A DNA stretch of 64,000 nt from Zarea fungicola (Eukaryota; Ascomycota; Sordariomycetes; Hypocreales; Cordycipitaceae). The stretch is taken from assembly GCA_900169235.1 (NCBI GenBank), contig FWCC01000068.1, forward strand, positions 248,001 to 312,000, in the 5' to 3' direction. Shown in pieces: positions 43,912 through 54,859 of this stretch. The notes under the pieces are model-generated. The model ran no database searches. It had not been told where the DNA came from and was given only the letters and a program-made list of their open reading frames with translations. The translations under genes and the position numbers were made by a program. The stretch's first letter is position 1. Every line of letters begins with the position of its first letter.

Positions 43912-45010
43912 ATGGAAAAATCATCAATTGAAGAGTGGGAAACCGCCGCCGTGGAAGCTGCAGACTTTACAAATGTGCAACGGGTAGATTCGAAAACCTA
44001 TGTCGTAGAGATTTCTGACTCGTTCAACATTAGTGCTGGTAAGTCATGCAGAAGGTTCGCAACATGGTCTCGTCCACTACCTGCCAGCATCACATCACCA
44101 GCTCCCCCATCGGTCTAAAATACACGGTCAATTCACCAAACATAAAAGAGTAACTAACAATAATAAAAAAAAACTAGTACCAAATGGTGGCTATGTCGCC
44201 GGCCAGTTTGTCGCTGTTGCGCTCGCTCACGTTGCCGAACACGGACACACAAATCTCATCTCAGCCCACTGGGATTTCCTTGGCAGGTCGCAACCAGGTC
44301 GGGCAACGCTCATCGTCGGTGAAGTCAAGATTGCGCGCAACATGTCCGTTCTTTACATTGCCATGTACCAAGACGGCCAGCTGGAAGAAGCGCCGTGGGT
44401 GGCCGCAAATGCAAAGTCAGTCATTGCCGGCTCTGTGACGTGTCGGAGCATGGAGTCCGGTCCATCTTATGAAGTCAGCTGGGAGCCTGCCTTCCCACCT
44501 CAGCCTGTTGACTTTGAACTGTTGTCACGAGGGCAGGATCCAAATTGGGCACTGCAGCCAAGACGGCCGAAGCGCACCTACCAACACTGGGATATCTATG
44601 GCCCAAGACACGGGCCTGAGAATCTGGCTTTCCGCGACTTTTGGCTGAAATACAGCTCGGGAAATAGCATCAGGAACTTTGATCTGCCCTACGTGTGCGA
44701 CCTTACACCGGCCCTCGCCATGCAGGGCTTTGAGTTCGCCCATCTACCAGATGGCCCAAAGATGCTTGACTTTACATCTTGGTATCCGACGCTCAACATT
44801 CACATGGACTTTAAGAAGAACCTACCAGAAGAGGGCGTCAAGTGGCTGCGCCTGCGGACAACCATCAAGTCAGCGAGAAACGGGCGGTTCGACTGTGACG
44901 TTGACATCTTTGACGTTGCCGGTGACATTGTGACTCAGGCGCGACACATGGCCATGATTGTGGATGTATCTCGAAATACCGCAAACCGTAAGACGTCGTC
45001 CCACCTTTAA
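43912..45010 (+). CDS. Acyl-CoA thioesterase-like protein (double hot-dog)
   Basis: Two exons (43912-44038 and 44178-45010) encode 319 residues. Exon 2 opens with VPNGGYVAGQ, the hallmark of the thioesterase-like superfamily (TesB/4HBT_3 type). SAHWDFLGRSQPGRATLIVGEVKIARNMSVLYIAMYQDGQ-like strands follow (positions about 65-105), then a second hot-dog half with MLDFTSWYPTLNIHMDF. Such proteins hydrolyse acyl-CoA or release acyl chains. Fungal members occur in lipid metabolism and in polyketide clusters. The last codons are uncertain: a donor GTAAGA at about 44988 and acceptor ATATAG at 45030 could replace the final eight residues. It converges on an O-methyltransferase, which makes a tailoring role plausible but unproven. 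Confidence 0.8.
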
Positions 45011-45405
45011 TATAAAAACTAATATATAGACATACATACTGCGCAAAGCAACGGAATACACCACTTGCATTTCTGACGCACCTACAGAGAACGGAGCAAT
45101 GTGACTGAATTCATGCATTTACATGATTATAAATCCTAAATCAGGAAAACCCAATGCCAAGGCTGCCTCAGCCCGTACACCGCATATGCTGTGTAACACG
45201 ATGAGGCTGTCAGCTGAGTCCGCGAACCAGGTTGTGGGAGAGACGGGGCGGAGATAACATAATCCTAGTGCGGATCGGAGCTGAAGATAAGTGTGCCTCT
45301 CAAGACTTTCCTTAGAATTTCAAAGGAAGTTGAATGAGGCAGGTGAGACAGGCCACAGAATCAGCCCATTTCCCTCACCTGTTGTGCTACCGCGACAAGA
45401 AGCAT
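45011..45405. other. Convergent 3' region between the thioesterase and the O-methyltransferase
   Basis: Short spacer that may include a terminal small exon of the thioesterase. No other signal. Confidence 0.4.
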
Positions 45406-47006
45406 TTACAACTCATTAGGTGAAAGCAGCTCAGCCTGTGTCCCTTCTTCCCACACGGCTTCGACAAATGACAGCCTGCCACTTAGTAGGGTAGCCCCCT
45501 TCCAGCGAAAACAAGGGTGTGCCTGCTCAAACAGCGATTTCCAGTCGTCAACCTCCCTCTCTCTGGCGTTGCAGACAGTTCTCATCAGCATGTCCATGAT
45601 GCGGACACTTTTTTCGTCGCTGTTTGACAGTGTACCTGGGGTAGGCAGCACGTAGTCATTAATAATGACACGGGCACCGGGCCTCATGGCCGGGACAATA
45701 GCCTTGAGTGCGGCAACGGCGTACTTGTCAGAAAAGGCATGCAAGACGTGGCGGAAAAAGTACACGTCGGCCACCTCTGGCTGCGGGTCGAAGCAGTCGT
45801 GTACCGTCAGCCTGACTCTAGACGCCAAGTGGTCAGGGACTTGCCCAATGACTTCTGCGGTCCTCTGCCCGGCCTTGTCCTGCACGACAAAGGAAAGGAG
45901 CGGATATGCTTCCGCGAGCGCAAGGGAAACATGGCCCTGGCTGCCACCGACCTGATGCGATTTGATTTGGTTCCAGGTTAGCATGTGTCCTCGAGGCAAC
46001 AAAGTATCTCAGGTCGGGTAGCACGACATACATCAATGATCCTTGCGGTACCGAGCTCGGACCAGGAATAGCCATTGACACAGTGTGACAGATCAAATCC
46101 ATCGCGATCACCGTGAGCCTTCATTGCCAGGGAGTAGCGTTTTAGTCTCGCCTGGTCAGACTGGATAAACTCAAAGAAAGGGGTATCATTGCCGTAAGCG
46201 ATATTGACACCCTTTTCGAAACGGAAATTCTGGTTAGAGAAACATTTATCGTTATGATTTGGCTAGTGCAATACGTACCGTCTCATTAGGCTCCTGGGAA
46301 CCTGGCCATCTCTTCATGGCTCCAACAGTGTTGGCCATGGGCCGAAGAAAGTCGGTCGCGAACATGCCGACCCAGCTCGCGACGCCAGGGTCCTCAAGCA
46401 TAAGCAGGGATGATCGGTTGTGTGCAACATGATTAGGGCTTGGCTCAGAAAAGAGATTATTTGCCATGGCGAGGCGTAATATACATTTCAAATCAGACGC
46501 GAGAATTTTCATGCCCGACAGCATCTCTACCTGGTTGGCGAGATCGGCATACGAAATGGCCCCAGTAGCTGGCACGGCTTCTGCAAGGTGGAACTCGCAT
46601 ATGGCATCAAGAGGAATGTAGCTTATAGACTGGCAATCACATATTAGAGGCGAGTGAGATATTGAAAAGACTCAATCTAGACTTGGCTTACATTCCATGC
46701 CAAATTTTTGAGAGTATCTCGCGGTCCAACGAGCAGGTCATGAAGTTTCTGCGTAAGATTGATAATTTCATCTCGCACGACCTTGTCCTCGAGGTCAAGC
46801 TTCTCTAGGGGGAACCCTGAGGAGCCTCCAATCTCAAAAGATGGTGCATCAATACCTTTCTGGGAAAGGCTCTTTGTGAGGAGCTTGGTCTTCTCCTGAA
46901 TGGCTTGAGATAAAGTAGTGAGATGGGCAACAGAACTCAATGACTGTACATTTTCATGGATGGGAGTTGCCTGTGGCAAATTACTGAAAGTACTGGTCAG
47001 GGACAT
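45406..47006 (-). CDS. COMT-type SAM-dependent O-methyltransferase
   Basis: Four exons (47006-46692, 46629-46279, 46229-46032, 45951-45406) encode 469 residues, with all phases consistent. Residues 1-200 form the helical winged-helix dimerisation part. Splicing of the last intron creates the SAM-binding motif IIDVGGSQGHVSLALA at residues 286-301. FFRHVLHAFSD then holds the likely catalytic His region, and PGARVIINDYVLP is the usual late strand. This size and layout are those of fungal secondary-metabolite O-methyltransferases that methylate polyketide or aromatic hydroxyls. The substrate is unknown. Its partner, converging from the other side, is a thioesterase; no synthase, P450 or regulator is in view. 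An in-frame ATG at 47048 is a possible alternative start. Confidence 0.87.
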
Positions 47007-49779
47007 TCTGAAAAGTTTTGCTTCGATGTTGAATGTAAAGAAATGCACGAGCGTTATCTTGTAAGAGGGGGCAGCCCGACTGTTAAATACTTGGGAGTAC
47101 AGGGCTGGGCATAGGTTGTTTGCTGTGAGACGGGCAAGCCTGACTATTGGAGCGGCAACCCTGTTAAGCGAGAACTTGGCAGGCCGCTTTCATACAAATT
47201 CTGGCTTCAATGAAATACATGGCTAAGGTGGGATCATTTATTTAGCGCCACCGCAATCCTGCGTGGTGATGCGTTAGTCCCCCCCGCGCCGGAGGCGGCT
47301 CATACGTAGGCGAGACTCTTATCACTCACGAGAACGTGCCACGCCTAATAAGACCTCCTGCAATATTGAATTCATTTGTATTAACTCATCCTGGCATCAT
47401 AAGTTTCTTCGGCTGGCCGGCGTCAATGTAACGTCGCCTGAGTTCGTGTAAGTGGCGGAGGGGTTCTTAGGGCGTGCATAAGTGCCAGCTGTGGACACAA
47501 CTGGAGCAACACAATGACAACTATCCCTGAAAGGGCCTTAATATGGTCTATTTATTTTGCTCACTGGGTTTGTCGGACAGTTTTTGACATGATGGTGTGA
47601 CAAACCCGACGAGATCGTTCGTTGATAGGCCAAAAGTTTGCATCCAGCTTACCTCAAGTGTTACGCACCAAAGCTGTCTTGTACCATATGCGCCACTTTG
47701 TCAATTATTTTAAACAGTAAATTCAGTCTGAATGAGTTCATCAAGTTGCTATGGTTACTTATTGCCTTAACTTGGCGTGTGATTTTATAGCTCTTCGTAT
47801 CTCAAAACCAACTTTTATCCTACCCTGACACCGCGGTCGATTGTTTACTGATGGCAAGCCAACAATGTTCTTATAAAATTTGCAATTATTTATGATCTAG
47901 TAGAATTCATTAACGATAGCCAAAAGCCTAGAGACAAATTATCAACTGGCAACCACGAAACATAAGAGTTGTTGCAAGTCTTCATGTCCGTGCACTGCTG
48001 AGAAGCGGGCACGTGGTGATAGATATTCTTTGCTCGATGACGTTTGCAGAATACAATCACAAAGATACCTACATTTTGAGAAATTGGTTAACCTTTTCTT
48101 TGTTTGCGCAAGGTGTGAATAGATTGCACACAGGGAAGTAGTGGGTGTTTACAAGTCCCGGGTACAATGCCAACCGTGCACCAGCATACCACTTCATGAC
48201 GGAAAACTCTACACATTATGTGATATAACGAAGAGTTCTGCGTTTCAAACTGGCCGTTAGTAGCAAGAACATCACCGCGAACGTGCTTAGCGCGGCGCCA
48301 CCAGCGCAATAAAACCCAAGTATAAATAATGTTTTCCTCACCACTCTGGTCCACTTGGTTCATTTTATCAAGCGCTCACTTTGACACTTTAACTAACTCT
48401 TATAGCTGTCACAATGGCTGTGGGTAAGGCCAGATCGTTTGCATCCGCCACTACAGTAGCTGATCTTGACTCCGCAGTACGAAGCCTTACGTTCGCGGTC
48501 GTGTTTACTAGTATCGGGAGAATCGGAGCCAATCGCAAGCGCGAGAATATGTATTGAATCTGAGCGAGTTGCGACTATATGAACTCTGATTCAAGTAAAT
48601 CTCGTTATTGAGTCCCTTAACCAACGAATTACCAAACGGGAGAAGCGGTGGATTTATGAAGCCTTCTGGCTTCAGACGCCAGAAAGTCATTGCAGTCTTG
48701 ACATCGTCTTGTCTTTGGGCTAACGGAGCGAAGTATGGAATCTCTTGAAAGGTAACGAGCCCACGGTTTAACTTGAGACATATGTCAGTAGTTAGTGCTT
48801 GCCACCATGGAAGATGCCTTGATATATATCCTTGCTTGACAGGCTTGCTAGAAATCAGAACCTACGGGGCGTCTTGGAATTGAGATCTCGGATGGAATGG
48901 AATTTGCGGCTGGGACAAAACAAATTCAGTGTCTCGGCAGACAACCACAGAGCACTTATATCTGCTGCGGAGAGCATTTGATACGTATGACTCTACACAA
49001 ATTTCTTTTTTCAGCTCTACGAGATTCATCAGTTTATTAGTATTAAAGATAGCATGCTGATGGCTTACCGCTCCATCATCCTGCCTACTGAAAGACAGGA
49101 TCGGACAAGAACGCCATGTGCTACGCCATTTAAATCAAGTATTTTACTTGAAGAATGGAAAAACATCAGTTCCAGGGACCAGTAGCCCAATTTGTTCTTG
49201 AGACCCGCACCAACAGCATCGTGAAAATCAACGTTCGCATGGGCGGCTTTTGGGAGGCAAAAGGCGGCAGTGTGAGCGAGCAATGTACAGCCCAACTAAA
49301 AATTGCCATCTACCTTGTTTAGATGACGAATAACAGATCAGAAACAACTGGATCAGCATGCGCAGTGCCTTATATTGATTGCCTTGCAGATGTATTCGTC
49401 AGCCAGGCATAATCAAGGGGCTGAGCGAGGCTATGTGAAAGCTAGAGCGAAAGAAGGTCCCGGCGGCAAACCGGGTACAGCCGCACCCCCCACACAGATC
49501 CCAGACTGGTCAGCATCAGGCAATTTCCGCCCTGAAATCCAATTTGCGGAATGCAAACTCCGAATATACATAGGCTCGAGGCAGCCGTATTGAATCCTGA
49601 ATGCAGCCTCCTTTATTTTGACCACATATTTGTGCTTGCCTTGTAGCAGAGACCGGCATAGCTACGACGGCACCCGACACCATACAACACTTCCCCCGAC
49701 AGCGGCGATCTTCGACAACCGCCTGCAAGCGAACGAGATCGAGATCGAGATAAAAAATAGTACAGAGTAAACAACCAAG
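47007..49779. other. Sparse region of 2.8 kb
   Basis: Mostly AT-rich and without supported genes. Around 48321 a TATAAATA precedes a short ATG ORF (listed separately). 49600-49779 is the leader of the modin-like gene. Confidence 0.45.
48415..48558 (+). pseudogene. Possible gene-start relic or small ORF of 47 residues
   Basis: TATAAATA at 48321-48328 is followed 90 bp later by a well-placed ATG in TCACAATGG context and a GTAAGG donor-like site after four codons. Read straight through, the ORF ends after 47 residues. Splicing at CCGCAG also ends quickly in every frame tried. It has no recognisable family. It looks like a promoter and first exon whose remainder is lost, but chance is possible. 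Confidence 0.2.
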
Positions 49780-52069
49780 ATGTCCCTGGATCAGGGAACA
49801 ATTGTCTCTTATGTAGCCCTCGCTGTCTCTCTAGTTGCGCTTCTAGCTACGTGCATGCAAGTACTCCAGCAGTACTACGCCTCTGCCACCGGCTACTCGC
49901 AGTGCAATGAAAAGGTCATGGGGGGCTGGGCACAGACCAAAACAAGGCGCTTTTCCTGGGATGAGCTTCGTTATGAAGTGCAGTACGATGCGCCCGTCAT
50001 CTTTGTCTGCGCGCCCACAAACGAGCGCGGACCCATTCCCGATGCCCCCATCTACTTTCTCGATGGCACACCCAAAAGCCTCAAGGATACATGGACAAAT
50101 CCAGACACGAATCCTCGCAAGGAGTATTTGAAGCTATCAGTAAAGGAGCGTGTGCATACCGCGGATAATGAACGAGTCTCGTGGCTCGTGCTTCTCGAGG
50201 CCGTCCAGAGAATGGAGTCAAAATCATACGAGTGGCAGCAGAAGCAGTACGGCCCTCCTGGCAGGCTGACTTCCCAGTATGGACTACCGACAGAGCCGCC
50301 TTCGCTCCAAAACCACCATACCCTCACGGTGGCACTACAAAGAAAACGCAAAAGTTGGGATACTATGCCCAAGAATATGACGAAGCCGTATGCGACAACC
50401 GCCATGTGCCATTTGATCGAGATGCTTGCTGCCCTTGGCATCTACTGGCAGGAGTTTGATCGTCGCCGCGATCGCTACCGGGCCGAGGGAAACGGTTTTC
50501 TTGTCCTCGGTCAGAAAGTCGAAGACCTGGGAATCGTCTTCTCTCTCCAAATTCATGGGCAGTGTGCCTTTGAACGCAACAGAGTGATTCCTGTCGACGA
50601 AATCAAGGAACTCACATTTGGCTACGTTCCAACAATATACCGCGATACTACTGACCAGAGTCGACTGAGAGTCCCAAGTGATATGCCTGAGAACCTGAGC
50701 TCCCTGCAGATGAGCAATGACAGAGAGATTGCCGAAAGTTTGACCATGATTGGATGCAACACGAATACCGTAAACTACTTGCTGGAGGGAGGCAAGCGCA
50801 CCTCACACATATTCCCATGTAGGCTACCGAACAATTCTATGTCGATCCAAGTTGTTTTTTTCTATACTGACATTTGACGTCTGTCCAGTGGCGTTTGAGA
50901 TTCTGGGCATGCTGAGCCAGAACTTCCACATTAACCACAGCAGCTTCACATATATTCCCAACCCTACCGCAGAATCGTTCGACAAGCGCTCGTTCTCGCT
51001 TCTTAAAGTTCTAGAGGCGTTCCAAGGTCATTTTGCGGAGGAATCCTACACACCACGCAACTCTGTTATTGTTGATAGCATTAACCATCACATTGACGAG
51101 ATTCGGACACACTATTCGGAAAAGGACGGAGTTGATCGTCTGCTCTTCCTTCAAGTGTTGCACACCGCCATTGACGACACGGACGAGATCCTGACTGCCA
51201 AACGAAAAGACCCAGTGGAGGCGGATCCCGAGAGCCCGATCAACAGCAGGACTGTTGTCCCCGTTGTCGTCTCGTCGGAAGATCAAGGCGAGACAACGTT
51301 TCAGAGCGAGCGCCGCGAGGCCGTCCAGGACGTTCTTCGCTCCCACATCCAAGAGGTGCTGAGGCTTCTCAACGAGCGCGACGATCGCAGCGCAGACGGC
51401 CAGTCGCTCGGGGTCTACGCCGCGGATCGAGCAACGCCCGTGTCGCCCGCACCGCCCGTGCGGCCATCGCTTCAGACGCGATTTAATGAGAGAGGCGTTG
51501 CGCGACCGGTGCCGCCGCCACCCAGCTTCGAGGATGTCGACGACGCAAGCCCCGACGAGCGGCAGCAGCTTTACATGGATGTGTATTTCGGGGTGATTCG
51601 GCGGCGCGTGGTGCCAAGGGCGGCGTTATCGACGGACCGTAGAGCGAGTCTCGTTGGTGGCCGCACGAGCAGCCTGCCCAGTCTGCGCGGCATACGCGAT
51701 CTGTCCCGAGGGCGGAGCCTAGTACCGCGGCCTGGTTCCAGCAGAGCCGGTTCGTCATTGGGCCCGTCGGTGGAAGGCCGGAACTCGGTCGTGGTGAGCG
51801 ACGGCGAGAGCGAGGCTGATGTGGCCGTGATGAGTGATGCCGGCGACGAGCAGGCCGAGAATGGTGCGGCGACTGTGAACGCGACGCTGGACCAGAGAGC
51901 ACGGAATAAGATTCCGCTTTCGGCGCAAAGCGCATTGCACGAAGACATTTGGTGCACGCTTGTGTTTAGAATGATTTGCTGGCTGATGCTACATGACTTT
52001 AATAAGCTGGATGTGCAAGTCTCCAAGAGTGAGCTTCTGGGTAGCCGAGTGCCAGTTTACATTTCGTAG
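49780..52069 (+). CDS. Modin-like membrane-anchored protein
   Basis: Two exons (49780-50818 and 50889-52069) encode 739 residues. A single N-terminal membrane helix (about residues 8-28, IVSYVALAVSLVALLATCMQ) is followed by a globular region with many aromatic and charged residues. Residues 525-560 are proline-rich, including RPVPPPP, a class of SH3-binding sequence. An Arg/Ser-rich stretch and an acidic stretch follow. I associate this start and layout with fungal proteins annotated as modin, after Podospora anserina modA, a modifier of vegetative incompatibility with an SH3-binding motif. That link is from memory and unverified. No catalytic motif is visible. The gene is well supported by codon use; the function is open. 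Confidence 0.7.
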
Positions 52070-54859
52070 ATGAGATGGAAGCTGCTGCTTATCTTGTATT
52101 TGTTTTTTGGGCTTGGAAATATGCACATACAAGCGGGTTTCAGATGGTTAACTAACGATTTACATGAAGTATACCTTTTCGAATTGGATATGTGTTTGTT
52201 TTCTTTGGTTAAAATACTAGCTCGTAGTAGGTACTACTTAGCTAGCGATTGGCAAATGTGTACTTTAACTTATTACATAGATATTCTTTACACCTTATGG
52301 CAATGGCTCTGTAGTAAGTCTTTGATGGACCGTGAATCATTACATATGTAAATGGACCGCATGGCTTTTTGTTTTCTATCCACAGGTAACTTGGAAACGC
52401 CACGACGTGACCTGGTTTCTATCCATGACAGCTCCGACTTGACGAACTGTTACAAGGTTTCCATTTTTCACGAGGTTAGTTATTAAGCGCGTCACAACAC
52501 AGGTTTAACTTTCTGAAAAAATTTCACAAACATTGTTCAACAGTACGTCATGAAGTCGGTGGCAGGAAGCCAAAAATATAGGCAGTGGGCGCGGTCGCGA
52601 GAAGACACATTAAACACACACAGCAAAGCATGGCCGCAGCATGCGACTCAACAAAAAGTACCGACCAGCGGGGACGACATGTGTATCCGCAAAGCCATCA
52701 AGAGCATGCGGCGAACATCCTTGTCGATAGCTGGGCACGAGGCCGCGATGGGGCCAACCACGAAGCCGCTCTGAACTGCTAGTGATGCAGAGTGACCATG
52801 CTGGCGCGAAACGAGGTCTTTTGTATCGAAGGGATAATTAGGAAATGGATGCCTGCCTGCATATCCATTATTACTTTTTTCTGTCTCGGGAAGCAGTGTG
52901 GGCAGCGGCAGTGTTCTGGCGGTTAGTTACAGCGTCGAGTATCAAACAAGAAAAGGTAGAGTAAAATGAATTGGTACGCTTATCGAGTACGGCGGTACCA
53001 TGAGAGAAGTGGCGCGATGGTCGGCTTACTTGTTCGTTCTCTCCCTTCTTTTCGGAGGTTCCAACCGAGCAGTACATAGGTAGCGCAGGCGAGTAGACAC
53101 AACTGGATGAAGCGCTTCAAGTACTTAGTCAAGCCTTGCGGGACACCGGATGAACCAAAGAAAAATCAGACCGGCCAGCGAGGCAGTACCTTGGTTTGGT
53201 TGGTGGAACGCCTAATAAGTAAAAGTTTTTTCTTCTTCCCTCGTCATCCCGTCTTTCTTTGCTGCTCGCCGAGTCAGGTACTGGTAGCGCACATCAGCTC
53301 GGAAAGCGGCTGCAGGATGGGCGGAGACGGAGAGTTGGGTTGGGTTGGTAACTAGTTACTAACTAGTCAACTAAAAGTTACGTTAGTTAGTTGGTAGTGA
53401 GCGAGGCACTCGAGACATTCCGTTTCCTTGTCCCCCAGAAAAACTCGCCCTCGCATGCCCAAACTTATTCGATGGTCTGAATGGGATGAAAGCTGCCCTC
53501 CCTCCCTCGCCCTCGATCATCCAGTCGTTTGCTTTCTCGATGGGCAGCGACGTCTAAGCCATGGGCCTGAAGCAGTTTTCCTTGCAGCAGAAAGGGAAAG
53601 TCCAGAGCAAGTCAGAATTGGATTGGACAGGTGATGATGCACAGCGTTTGTAATAGTTTGTGGTGTTATTATACGGAGCAGTGGTCTCGGATGGCTGCAG
53701 TTGGAGAGGAGGAGTGGGGAAGAGAGAAGTAAGAAGCTTGCCGTGATGGGGCTGGCAGGTGCTCATGTGCTAGCCCTTTGGTGTTGAGCAATCCAAATCA
53801 GCATCCAAGACGCCAAGTTCCTACTGCAATACAATGCACTCACTCCATTACTGTATGCTGGCTGGGTGGACTGCAGTGCATCGCTGCCGAATCTACAGGG
53901 CTTCTTCGGGGGGCCACGATGGAAAGTCTCCACCGATCCCGCGTGTGCCCGTCCAAGTCGTGCCAATGTCTACGTAGTGTCTAGGTACTAATGTTCTGCC
54001 TGCCCACTGGCTGCCCACTGGTCGCCCACTAAAAAAAAGTGCCATCCTTCGGCGGCCCCGTTTAGCTGCAGCAAGCCCCCAGCGCCTGTATTCGCAGCGT
54101 TTTCCCCCTAGCGGAGGGGACCTCCAGGGCTGATGTCTCGCTGTCCTGCTGTCGCCTCCCCGCTCAGCCCCCCTTTCAGATGGCCTGCGCATTTACATTC
54201 CCTGCTCCTCCTCACGACTTGTGGTAGCAGCCTAACATTGAGATGGGGAAGAAATAAAAGGTACCAGAAACTTGGCTGGGTTATGCTGCGTACTGGAAGT
54301 ACACTTCCTGACTAACTGGCCAGCCATATACCCAGAGTCTGTTAGTTAGTTCCCACCTATAGAACCCGGGCTTCATTGTCCCACTTCAGTGGTCACTACC
54401 AGGCCTAGCGCTTGCATTCGCGCTGTAATGGGGGCAACTCTCTGCTGGACAGGACAGCCTGCAGCCTGTACAGTCAGCCTCTGTCCCGCCGTCCCGTCCG
54501 TCTCCTCCATTCTCAAACCCCCGACCCTCCGATCCTCTGTTCACTTCATAGCCAGACTATCCTCACGCTCCGCCGTTTCTCCCCTCCTCCCATATTGGCA
54601 TCACGTTTCTTGTCTGGTGCAATATTGGTCTCTCAACTGCGAGACCTACTGCTACTATAGAGACTCTGTTGGTTTCACGCTACTGCATCACCACTCTCTT
54701 CTCCGAGATCCCCTCTAAGTTACGCCACCAAACTCTGCTACCAAACGGTCTCGTTGTACGCGCGGTATCCCCAGCCCCGTCCACCCAGCCGCCGATAACT
54801 CTCGCCTTGTTGAAGAAACGTGGATGCACGAGTCTGCCAGACTCACAGACGTGCATACC
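52070..54859. other. Intergenic region upstream of cdc4
   Basis: 52070-52400 is the AT-rich 3' flank of the modin-like gene. 53340-53400 has nested TAACTAGTTA/AGTTAGTT repeats. 54000-54030 has an 11-bp tandem repeat. 54450-54750 is pyrimidine-rich, fitting the cdc4 promoter and leader. ORFs here show no coding character. Confidence 0.45.
54000..54030. repeat. 11-bp tandem repeat, CTGCCCACTGG
   Basis: Two exact adjacent copies and a 9-bp degenerate third (TCGCCCACT). Confidence 0.85.
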
